The notes beneath the pieces were generated by a model. It saw only the letters and a program-made list of their open reading frames with translations. It ran no database searches and was not told the origin of the DNA. A stretch of DNA of 64,000 nucleotides from NCBI GenBank assembly GCA_029948255.1, contig JALIZF010001650.1, forward strand, positions 172,001-236,000. Reading direction: 5' to 3'. The DNA is from Telmatactis stephensoni. Lineage: Eukaryota > Cnidaria > Anthozoa > Actiniaria > Isophelliidae. Numbering within the stretch: the stretch's first letter is position 1; every line of letters starts with the position of its first letter. This document shows positions 12,329-23,289 of the stretch, one piece after another. The translations under genes were made by a program, and so were the position numbers.

Positions 12329-12654
12329 ATGTCGGCTGGTGGACAAAAGAGAAGCAATAACGACGTGCGTGGTATTGGAGAGGCTTCTCGTCTTCCATTC
12401 TCAAATGAGGAGCTACAAAGCCGTGGTTGGAAGATAGAGATATGCGGAAAAGGTTTCAAGTGGACCAGCGATTGTGGAAGGAAATTTTACTCGTCAAAAA
12501 CTGTAATGGAATTTTTCCAAAGCCAAGAGACGAGTGAGAGCGAATATGAACCAGGAATTACTAGTGACGATTGTTTGAGTTCACCAGAAAAGCACTCTCC
12601 TTCGAAACGCAGCCAAACACCATTGCTTTACAAGGCCTACCAAAATGCAAAAAG
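12329..12654 (+). CDS. First exon, MBD-like domain protein, probably N-terminus of the downstream transposase gene
   Basis: 109 codons from ATG to a splice donor (AAAAAG|GTAATA). Residues about 24-67 read LPFSNEELQSRGWKIEI, then CGKGFKWTSDCGRKFYSS and VMEFF. This matches the layout of a methyl-CpG-binding (MBD/TAM) fold: GWK, then a beta hairpin, then GRKFYS and a helix. An acidic, serine-rich tail follows (SEYEPGITSDDCLSSPEKHS). The exon ends in phase 2, whereas the next secure exon (15312) needs one base from its predecessor, so at least one small exon is missing, perhaps near 15190-15246. The link to the transposase rests on orientation and position only. The MBD call is by eye. Confidence 0.5.
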
Positions 12655-13029
12655 GTAATATACTTTAAGATACTTTTATTCTAAAACACCGATTTCTTCG
12701 AAATTTTAAGTTTAATTTTTCTTTCTTGTTATGATAGGTGAAAGCTCGACATAAATAATGGGCAACCATTACAGTCAATACAGCTTCCACAGAAATACCA
12801 CATTGCCATGACATCCCAGCTCGAACATTTCATTGACCAAATAAACGAAAATTGAAGCTGTTCTGTGGTCAACGGATGCCATGGTAAATAGCTTTTTATG
12901 TTTCTTTTAAGCATAATGCTTTGGTAAGAACACACGGAATAATTGATAACTCCAGAGCCTACTGCTCAAGGCCCATATAGTTTATACCTTCTGCTTGATT
13001 TTGGTTTTCTTTTTTTGATTTTTTTTTTG

Positions 13030-13340
13030 AAATTTTATAGTTCTATTTTTGTTGTTTACTGAGAAACATTTGAATGTCCTTAGAATGCAAATATAATAGT
13101 TCTATTTTGTTTACTGAGGAATCCCAAATTTGAATGTCCTTGGAATGCAGATATTATAGTTCTATCTTGTTGTTTACTGAGAAACATATTTGAATGTCCT
13201 TAGAATGCAAATATTATAGTTCTATTTTGTTTACTGAGGAATCCCAAATTTGAATGTCCTTGGAATGCAGATATTATAGTTCTATCTTGTTTACTGAGAA
13301 ACATATTTGAATGTCCTTGGAATGGAAATTGTTTTGTTTT
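13030..13340. repeat. About 58 bp tandem repeat, five degenerate units
   Basis: Units of TAGTTCTATNTTGTTTACTG followed by AGAAACATATTTGAATGTCC and GGAATGCA alternate in two subtypes, so the higher-order period is about 117. The rest of the putative intron 12655-15311 shows no gene apart from the MITE at 14211. Confidence 0.85.
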
Positions 13341-14210
13341 CTACTGAGAAACAAATTTGAAAGTACTAATAGTTAAACTTTCATAGTGCTAAACTTCAGA
13401 ATATCTGGCCACTTTTTTTGAATAACAATTACAGTCTTTTGTATTCATTTTCAAAGAGTGCCATTCAAGAATACATTATTGTGGATGAGTATTAGGAAGT
13501 TATTCCTCGCTTCTAAGTTTGGAACTGTTCAAGTTTGGGGCCTGTGCTTAGCATTTGCTGTTTACACGGGACGGTCCCCATTTTAAACGGGCCTGTATGA
13601 AGTTTGAACTGTACCAGTCCAAAAGTTAGATCTGTTTTTGTCAAGTCCCAACCTTGAACACTTTGCTGGCCTCAGATCAGATCAGTTTCACAGGTCCCAT
13701 GTGAACACAATGCTGAACTGTCCCGGTTTGGCCTCAAACGTGAATGTCCCCATGTAAACTTTGCCTGAGAAACATATTTGAAAGTACACTTGGAGTCTCA
13801 GTAGTCTTGTTGTCTAGTACTTAGAGTCCAAATTTCATAGTTCTATGTATGGTGTTCACTGAGAAACATATTTGAAAGTACTTAGAGTCCAAAAAGTTTT
13901 GTCTGTGGAGAAACAAATTATGAAAGTTCTTAGAGTCAGAGTGCCCAATATAATAGGTGTCCTAATATTTTAACTGACATCATCATTACCGGCCTGTACA
14001 GTGCAACTACTCCAACCAAGGCCACCCAAGTAAATTTTCTACAAATTGTTCAATCACATTTGAGTATCAGAACAATAGAATTGGGCAAATTTCACGCTAC
14101 ACTGACTTCAGAGTCAGAATACAAGAGCACAATATCAACTACAACTTTCATTATTTGCACAATTTTTACTGCAAATTATATGAACAGTGCATGCAATAAC
14201 CAAATATGAT

Positions 14211-14421
14211 AATAGTCCCCTTCACAGTTCCCTGTGCCATCTTGAAAGGTAACCGTGCCTTTGCATCAAAGTGAGACGAACGGTTAGCTTGCAATGATAG
14301 AGACACCTGGGACAATTATTCACAGGTCTCTATCACTGCAAGCTCACTGTTCGTCTCGCTTCGATGCAAAGGCATGACTACCTTTCAAGATGGCACAGGG
14401 AACTGTGAAGGGGACTATTCT
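14211..14421. mobile_element. Foldback MITE in intron
   Basis: AATAGTCCCCTTCACAGTTC at the left and its inverted complement GAACTGTGAAGGGGACTATT at the right. Arms of about 95 bp surround a short loop around CCTGGGACAATTATTCACAGG. Confidence 0.88.
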
Positions 14422-15311
14422 GTTCTGTGTGAACGTATATTTTGTTTTGCAATATCCATTGTGGATCAAATTCATTCCCTTAGTATTCACAAGATTATTT
14501 ATAAATAGAAATGCCTCAGAAAAAATTATAGCAGTCCAGTGGTACAGGAATCCAAAATTTTCAGATTGGCTTGTACTTATTTTGATATGGAAGACTTTGA
14601 CAACAAGTCGAATGGTAAACAATGCCATCTGAAAGCAATCAGTCTTGTAACTCTTTCACTATGCATCTAGTACATCCGGTTTTATTTACTCTTTGTGGCA
14701 ACTGATTTTTAGGACACGGTTCTACTGAGCCACTAGTCATGATCATGTACAAGATTCTGCTCAAATTAATGGCTTGTTTTCAAGTCCTGCATGAGCTATA
14801 GCATCATCATCACAGTTTATACAATACGTTACTTTACAAGATACCTGCAGTGACAGTTTACTTAAACCATAAACCTAATTTCTGAAATGTTCATTATTCT
14901 ATATTTTTAAATTTTGAATCCTTTACCACTGGAGTGTTATCAATTGTTTCAGTCATTTCTATTTATAAATTATCTCATGAAGACTAATTGATTGAATTTG
15001 ATCCATGATGGATATTACAAAACAAAATATTATATACGCTCACACCATATATTTATAAAGAATTGTCATATCTGGTCATTACATGTACTGCTCATATAAA
15101 TTGTAGCAAAAATTATATGAACAAAAAAAGTTTTAGTTGAAATTGTGTCATTGTATTCTGACTTGGAAGTCAGTGTAGTGTCCAATTCTATTGTTCTCAA
15201 ACGTAATTGGACAATTGGGTGGCCTTGGTTGGAGAAGTGGCACTGTAAGTTACATTGACTGTTTCAAAATAGGTATTACTATGCTTTATAACTTGTTCTA
15301 TTTTCTTACAG

Positions 15312-18300
15312 GCAGACTCATCCCAGTTATGTGCGAAGATAAAGGCCTAGGTGGGTCAGTCAAAGTTATTGTCCAGTGCTCTGACTGCAGCACCAAAATT
15401 AACTATGCCAGCAGCAAGGTAGCTCTACATTCCTCAAGAAGAAATTGTGTGTCCTTGGCCACAGCTTTATGTTTCTTAATATATGGACAGGGCTATCCAA
15501 CCTATTATAAAGTGCTCAAGCTTGGCATGGGAATTGATGTCCTGGCTAAAAGTAACTTTTACAAGGTCATTGAACTGTCATATCCCCATGTTAAAATAGT
15601 CCTTGATGACATGTGTGATACTGCAAAGAAGAAAATGCAAAGCCTGGATCCCCGTGAACTTGGTAGTTGGAAGAGAGCTGTTACGACATCAGATGGCTGT
15701 TGGCTCATCAGGGGTTTTCACAGTCAGTGCTCCACATTTGTCATCATTGACTTTTTAACTGGGGGTATTTTATACTATGGACACCTCTGCATGAGAGGTA
15801 GCAACAACATATGCGATGATGATTTGTGGCAAGGCACAGCCAAGGCAGCAGAGGGACATTTGGCATCTGTGCTTTTTTCAAAAGCCAAGGAAGAAGGTTT
15901 ATCAGTTGAACTCAATTGGCAGGACCAGGACTCTTCATCTGGGCTCTCATTCAGAAGTAACAGGGGTCAAACTGTTTTTGGACAGTCAAATTGTTTTTGG
16001 ACTGAGATTAATAACCAACTTTGCCTGTCAAAGTTGGTTATTAACCAGCTTTGCATGTCAAAGTTGGTTATTAACCAACTTTGCATGTCAAAGTTGGTTA
16101 TTAACCAACTTTGCACGTCAAAGTTGGTTATTAACCAACTTTGACACACAAGACAAAAATCGACTTTCATCGGCCGCCATTACAGAAAAAACTTTGAAGG
16201 ACAAAAACTCACTTGAAGAGATTGGCTCCTCAAACTAAAAGTACACTACAGATAAATTGGAGGGTAAGCTCCAACATGAACCCAAAGGTTGACGTGGTTT
16301 TATCTTTTCTGCGAAGATATTTTACATAATTCACAGCCACTTGGCGAAAGACGGCGGGGCCTTGCAGAAACACACACAGCTACTAGTTATAAGTTTTCTA
16401 GCTTCAAAAAAACTTGGCCAAAGTGATCAACAACTTTAAAACAAGAAGAAAGTGTGCCTGGAAATCGAAAAGGTTGTCAAATTTAGATTTACGCTCTGAT
16501 CTTTTTACATTATTTTTGGAACGGTTCTCTGTGAAATTTATTAGTTAGGCGGCTGAATTTTGTAATCTATCACGAGTGAGCAAGTTGACGCCCCGACTAG
16601 CTGCAGTCGTGAGTCACAGCGTACAAAAGAAGACAAAATGAAGACAGAATAACAATCTGACTTTCCTTTTTCGAAAAGATTTTCTTTGAAATTCATACTT
16701 CGAGAACCGCCGGGCCCGGGCCGTCTCGTAGATCAATCTCCAGTTCGCTTGTTTGTTCAATTTTAGAATGTGAAAAGCGACAATTATTTTCTCTTAAATA
16801 TGAAACACAAACTGTTGCTAGATGAAAATAACAATATCTATAAAAATAATTTATGTGTCATCTATAATTTAGGATGAAAAGTTTCGTTAAACAGTAATCG
16901 AGTCGGACTTGCAAATTGATTTATAATCTAAAAAAGAGCATCTTTTTGGAGTAAAATGATATGGTGAGCTGTTTTTAGAGTTTTCTACGTTTCGGAAAAA
17001 CTCCCTCGCGTTTAGGTTTGTGAGTGAAACCAAAACAATTGAAACTGAAAAAGAGCGAGAAAAATATATTCTGAATATAGTTCAAAAAAAGTTTTGTGCT
17101 CATTCAAAAAGCGGACCCAAAAAGTAGTTGAATGAATTTCGTAGTTGTTAAGAACAGAGCCAAAAACCAAAGCATCCAAAAGTAGAATTTTCATAAAACT
17201 TTAATTCTTTGTTCTGTAAAATGTGGTGTTGTGAGGATTTTTACTTTTTTTCAAAATTTATATTCACTTTGTTATCTGCTTATCTGGCTGTTGGGATCGT
17301 CTTCAGAAGTTTTTGGAAAGCCATTTTGAAGTCAGCTCTGGTCAGCTCATTTTTTGACCAATCATCGTTTGTTTACCTCTATTGACAGCCAATCATCAAG
17401 CGAGGAAAGCTTTCAGCTTCTCCGCCCATTTTTCCTCCCCTCATTTGCATATTGATCAAGTACTATTCAAAACTGCATTTTTGTTTTTTAAATGTCGGTA
17501 GCTTTATAACTCACAAATCAAACTTTCATGGGAGTTTTCCCGAACCTGAGAAAACTCTAAAAACAACTCTGTGTCGCTATCGATTAATAATCCAAAAAGA
17601 CGGTCTTTTTGGATTATTAATTGAATATTTGCAAGTCCGAATAGATTAATAAATCTAAAAACAAGTTAAAGAAACTTTTCATCCTAAATTATAGATGACA
17701 CATAAATTGTCTTTATAGATATTATTTTTTGTTCGTTGGTTAGTTGATTTACATGTGAAATACTTGCTACTCAACTTTGGAAGCGAACTGTGATCTACGA
17801 TCCGGCCTTGGTGTGGCGATTCTCGAATAGATGAATTTCAACGAAAATATTTTTGGAAAAGGAATGCCAGATTGTTATTTTGTCTTCATTTTAAACTTTA
17901 CCCTAGAATTATGCCGTGAAGCACTATATTTTTTGCTAATCATTCTGAGTTTGAGCTGTCATTTTTTGCACGCTGTGACTCACGCCCGACTGCAGCTAGT
18001 CGGGGCGTCAACTTGCTCACTCGTGATTACGAAATCCAGCCGTAAATTTCACAGAGAACTTCAAAAATATAAAAAGATCAAAGAGTAAATCTAAATTTGA
18101 CAACCTTTTCGATATCCAGGCACACTTTCTTCTTGTTTTAAAATTACTGATCACTTTGGCCAAGTTTTTTTGAAGCTGGAAAACTTATAACTAGCTGTGT
18201 GTAAGTTTCTGCAGGGCCCCGCCGTCTTTCGCCAAGTGGCTGTGAATTATGTAAAATATCTTCGCAGAAAAGATAAAACCACGTCAACCTTTGGGTTCAT

Positions 18301-20635
18301 GTTGGAGCTTACCCTCAAATTTATCTGTAGTGTACTTTTAGTTTGAAGAGCCAATCTCTTCTAGTGAGTTTTTGTCCTTCAAAGTTTTTTCTGTAATGGC
18401 GGTCGATGAAAGTCGATTTTTGTCTTGTGTGTCAAAGTTGGTTAATAACCAACTTTGACGTGCAAAGTTGGTTAATAACCAACTTTGACATGCAAAGCTG
18501 GTTAATAACCAACTTTGACAGGCAAAGTTGGTTATTAATCTCAGTCCAAAAACAATTTGACTGTCCAAAAACAGTTTGACCCCTGTTAAGTGTTTTTCCT
18601 GATGGAGATTTGCATAGGGTAATGTTGTGTGGGGGCCATGTTGGAAGATCCCATGGAAACAACCTCAAAGAGTACAAGACAAAAAAGGTTATTGGACAAG
18701 GGTTTATCGATAAGCACAAGATGAACTTTCCCAAGTTGCCAGAGGTGAAGTGTGTTTGTGCAGCGAAGAAGCACAGTAAAAACTGTGGCTGTATCAATGA
18801 CAGCTTCATTGCAGCTGCAAAACGAAACCACTTCTCTGCACTAAAGCAGAGCAAAAACGATCCAATGGAGTATGCAAGGAGAATGAGGGTACTTGGGAAG
18901 TATCACAGCCGTGATATTCACTCATGGAGAAATGATGCTGGAAAGGAAGAGGAGTGTGGTTTTCATCCACTGATGGTGTGTTCCTGTGGGAAATGTAAGA
19001 CAAAAGATTTGGAGAATGGAAGACAGGATGATGCACAAGATGAAAGTGTTGAATGTGTTGAGAGTGGCTGTGAAGAAACTGATAGTGATTGTGGTGAAGG
19101 TAGTGGTGATGACAGTAACTGTGGTAATAGTATGGGTGATGATAGCAATGGTGATGATGATAATCGAGGTGGTAGTGATAGTGATGGTAGTGAATGTGAT
19201 ATTGACGAATGTGACGAAGGTAGTATTGATGATTGTGAGAATAGTGATACTAATGATGATGAAAGTACTGGTGATGATAGCATGGAGGATAGTGAGAACA
19301 GTAGTGACAGCGACAGTGATATTATCGACAGTGAGGAGATCAAATGCACCGGAAAGCCATACTCTACAAGGCTTGCATTAAAATGCCCTCTACACGCATT
19401 AGTTTATGAAATAGAGTGCGACAGAGTTGCTCGAAAAGCATCAGATGTTATTCACAATGAAATTGGTCGTGGGCACTCAAATTTGCCTGAGAGCAAATTT
19501 CATGTCGTGACGAGGTTCAGACCAAAAAGCACAAACCTGCAGCAGCTCCATTATGAGTTTGCAACCAATGTTGGACTTTGTCAAAGCAACATGAGCTTTA
19601 TGTACAAGACTGTTGGGGCTGAGTATCACTGGATGAAAAGTCTTCTGGCTCAGATGGGACTTCCAATTCCAGATGGAATTGAGGATGTGTGGACTGGAGA
19701 AAATAAAAGACGGATGGCAGTACTAAAGAAGCAGCAGACAGACAAGGCAAAGACTGCGCGTGCAAAAAGGAAGCAAAGGCGTCTCCAAGAAAGCAAAGAG
19801 AGGTAAGAAAATATAGCAGAACTAGAAAGTATTGAGGGTTGTCTAATACTCTAACAAGTTTATGCATGTCATTGTATCATGATATTACCAACAGTAGTTG
19901 AACAAGACATTCTAGAATGTTACCATACAACATGATGCATTACAAAACAATACTATGCATAAATTTGTATTGAAGTAATATATCAAACATGAGTGCGAGT
20001 GTTTCATCAGGGCATTTTTTGCATAAAAATTTCGCTACTAAGTACATAATTTCGGGGCTTGTGAGAAAATTTCTAAGTCTGGTGTTCAGTTAGAAGGGTG
20101 AATCTAGATATCCAATGAAATTGTGTAGGAAGATCACTAGTGATTTGGATATCCAATGAGATTGTGTAGGAAGATCACTAGTGATTTGGAACTCATTTCC
20201 ATATCACTAGTGATCTTCCTACAGTGTTTCATTAGATATCAAGATTCATCCACCCGACTAAATCCTTAAAGGTAATTGGACGAAAAGCTCATGAATTATT
20301 AATGAGTTCGAGAACAAGTATTGAACAAGTATGAATGTATAATTCAAAAAATAACTTTTGTTTTTTTTATCAGGGGCAAATTTGTGCGAAGGCAAAAGAT
20401 TGTTCATAGCTATGGAGAAAATGATGAAGAAGTTGACGAAAGCGTGCTGTTGGAGGAAGTAAAGTCAAGGCTATCAAGGCAGCCAAAAGAGAATGGCGAG
20501 GTCCATATAAATGGTGTCCAGCTGCCAAAAGGTGCAGTCGTAAGCATTGGTGGGAAGAAGTGCAAATGTGGCAGTGGTGACCATGTGAGAACCTCACACA
20601 AGTCCTGCCCACTGAATAAATCTAAGAAGAAATGA
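15312..20635 (+). CDS. Cysteine-rich DDE-type transposase, split by a foldback insertion
   Basis: Exons 15312-15958, (insertion), 18592-19802 and 20374-20635, with acceptors TTCTTACAG and TTTATCAG, donor AG|GTAAGA and matching phase. Motifs in order: VIVQCSDCSTKI, TTSDGCWLIRGFHS, ILYYGHLCMRG, GTAKAAEG, WQDQDSSSG, CGGHVGRSHG, KHSKNCGC, RDIHSWRND, CGFHPLMVCSCGKC, an acidic S/D/G/N-rich insert of about 90 residues, ALVYEIEC, GRGHSNLPES, HYEFATNVGL and a C-terminal knuckle CKCGSGDH-x6-CPLN. These motifs recur in multicopy uncharacterised proteins of cnidarians and fish. TSDGxW and WQDxDSSS followed by CxGHV resemble the catalytic layout of Mutator-like transposases. The superfamily is inferred, not certain. 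The insertion makes this copy non-functional as it stands. Confidence 0.72.
15959..18587. mobile_element. 2.63 kb foldback element with about 1 kb arms, AAGT target duplication
   Basis: Termini AACAGGGGTCAAAC / GTTTGACCCCTGTT. The arms can be followed inward from 15959 to about 17010 and, inverted, from 18587 to about 17525, with scattered indels. A subterminal array of a near-palindromic AAAGTTGGTTATTAACCAAC unit has five copies in the left arm and four in the right. The loop 17010-17525 has no ORF, so the element is non-autonomous. Flanking AAGT occurs at 15955-15958 and 18588-18591. A 2 bp TA duplication is the alternative reading, but only the 4 bp version leaves the surrounding exon in frame. 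Reading frames over the array are repeat artefacts. Confidence 0.88.
20096..20252. repeat. Foldback MITE with internal direct duplication
   Basis: GGGTGAATCTAGATATCCAA with TAGGAAGATCACTAGTGAT on the left pairs with ATCACTAGTGATCTTCCTA and GATTCATCC on the right. The left arm is present twice in tandem. It lies in the intron between the last two transposase exons. Confidence 0.8.
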
Positions 20636-22956
20636 TAATTTTTGATACAGTAACATACGTTTTGGTAGGCATTCTTTATAATGAAGTGAATAATTTTAAA
20701 ATTTGTAAATATTGCATTAACAAAAAACACTCAATCCAAACTTGAATGTAGACAGAGTAACATATTTCATGAAAGACATTCAATTTTCAACCAATGACAA
20801 TATACAATAGGGACTGATATATAAAATGTTTGTTTTGAAAATATTTCTTCTCTCAATACACATATTTAAGCCATTTTGAAAATTGTTGGCAAAAGGTATT
20901 CCTCTATGCTTCATGGGTCATCATACAATTAGTGTTTGTTATGAGTCGTGAAACGGATTGCTGTGCTGGAACCTGACTACACTATGTATGGTTAAATACA
21001 GAGATTTATGGGTTGTGGGTATAATTATAAATGTCATGCTTCAAGAGAAAATTCTACAACACTTGAGGCTAATTAGAAATCTGCTTGGTTGGTTTGCAGT
21101 TGTCAGTGTGAAGCTAAGCATATGATATCCTTCTGGCAACGCAATGTCATGTATTTTATTTGTGCACAATGTTCCATTCTTGCTAGAAAATCACTTGCAG
21201 CTAACCAACAATCAATATTTCGATGACAACAGCACGTGCATAAACATAAATAAGCATGCATGTTGAAAACCAAGTCTGATGTTGAACCTACCTAATAAAA
21301 AGACTTGCACTGTATCGATGCATTTCTTTGAGCTCTCATTCCAAGCCCCATTTGATGACAATTTCTAAACTTTGATTACAAAATAATAATTACCGTAAAA
21401 AAATGGCAGATGGTTTTGAGGTATCTGTCCTCATATTGATATAATATACAGTTACCACTGACTATAGATATAGTATTTGAAGAATATATCTTTACTTCAA
21501 TATAATTTCAATATACACATGTCTTTAGATGTGAATTTCATATTGTAATCACTGATTTTGGAAATGTTACATAGCATAAAAATGCTGTTTACATGTTGAT
21601 TAAATACTGAAGAACAGGAACAATTGGTTTGATTCTTTGCCAATATATGTACAGTATTGTTCAGTATATATCAAAATTCAATGTTGACTGAATATAGATA
21701 GAATCATCGGGATTTCTTTGGGACTGGACAATTCGTCTTGTTAAAGTCATCAATTGTCACTTTTGTAGACCTAGAAAAAAAAAGAGGAATATTTATTGGT
21801 GCATAAAACTGCAAAAACAATTGGTCAAGTAATTGCAATACATCTCCCAAATAGTGGCACTAGAGTTATTTTCATTTGACGGTGAGAGAAAGATGACTAC
21901 TTAGTTAGTATTAGTTGATAAGCAATGAAAGAAAATTGTGACTTTAGAGTCTACTCCCAACTATAAGTTTGTCTATTCCTTCATGGTCAAATGAAAACCA
22001 CTGTTTGTACTTTATTTCCTTTCTTATCTTTTTTTTCTATCACTCACTAACATTCAATGTTTATTTCACTGATTTACCCTGCAATCACTCATGGATTAGC
22101 ACATAAAAAAATCTTTTCGTCTTTCTAAGGGGAAATTGTATTGAAAAATTGCAAACAATCTAAAGAAATTGCACATTCTGAGAGTAAAGGAGAAATATCC
22201 AATTTTAGCAAGGAAATGTATTAATTTTAGCAAGGAAAGCACCTGATATCTGGTGAATATAACTATTTTGAATAATCATGAAGCGTACCGATTTACCCTG
22301 AGGATCAGCAAAAGCCTTGGGTGGATGATTTACGATCAGCCTTACCACTGTTTTCAGACACTCGGGAAACACGTAGGTTGGCGACCCTGTGCCTGAAAAG
22401 GACTCTTTGCCAATCTTACAGCCATACTAATAGAAGTAACGGAGGTAGGAAATATTAGTTTGCTTGAGTTGAAAATTTTCCAATATATGCTTGAAACCAC
22501 GAGGGATTCCTGGATAACTCTTTCCAAAACAACAATAACAGTCGATTAAATGCATAATTTTGGTGACAAATGATGCAAACATTTCTCGGAATAATACTAT
22601 CATTCATTCAAGGTTGAAATCATTGAAAATTTCAAAGAACACTTACCCTTTCTTGATGAATTCTGCTTCAAAACAGAGTATTGCATTCTCACGTATCGCC
22701 TCCATATTGAGAAAGACCGGAAATACCTTCGCGCGTGGATTTCAATCATAAACGCCAATACCCATGCTCATAAGTAGAAATTTGATCTAAGGGTTGATCA
22801 AATATCAACAAAATGGCTTCCTTGGATACAACTTTTCGCTTGATTTTTACGGCTCAAAATGATACCCAGACAATTGAAATGACAACAAATGTACTCCACT
22901 AATACCAAAGAAGCTAGGAATGTGTAGAAATGCAACGATTTTTTTTTGACATCTAA
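20636..22956. other. No gene recognised
   Basis: AT-rich sequence without an ORF of recognisable similarity, between the transposase stop and the inverted repeat at 22957. If the composite-element reading is right, this is the 3' interior of that element. Confidence 0.4.
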
Positions 22957-23289
22957 GCCAGTTCTAATACCTTAAGAAAATGTTAAAAAATCAGTTATTT
23001 ATTCATATTTATTCTAGACTTCAAGGTACGTACATCAACAAAACTTGGTCAGTAGTAACAATTCACCATGACAAAAAATTCCAAATGGCTATTACCATGG
23101 AAACCAAGTCACGTGACCACATGGCAGCCATCTTTAATTTTTAAAAATCGGCCTTTGGAAAACTTACAGAAACACCTTCAAATGTCGTAATTCATTCACT
23201 GGTCAAGTTTTGTTAAGATCCATGGTAAACTAGAAAAGATGTGGTAAAACAGTAAATCGTACATTAATTATCCGAGAGCCATGCCTTAA
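22957..23289. repeat. Right repeat arm of the candidate composite element
   Basis: GCCAGTTCTAATACCTTAAG (22957) and GAGAGCCATGCCTTAA (23274-23289) are inverted copies of the sequence at 11432-11466. The arm is cut at its TTAA by the piggyBac insertion and resumes at 25636 with TTAATGGTGCTGAG. Confidence 0.6.

Noticed and set aside
15990..16145. CRISPR-like array of regularly spaced repeats
   Set aside because: Eukaryotic context, palindromic units without unique spacers, mirrored in the opposite arm: subterminal repeats of a transposon.
15816..16238. Plus-strand frame with repeated TNFACQSWLL units (and its mirror at 18338-18854)
   Set aside because: Translation of the palindromic array in the foldback element; its mirror in the other arm and the minus strand gives the same peptide.
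18963..19381. Leu/Ser-rich and Val/Met-rich frames opposite or beside the transposase acidic region
   Set aside because: Shadow frames of the GAT/GGT-rich stretch that encodes the S/D/G insert.
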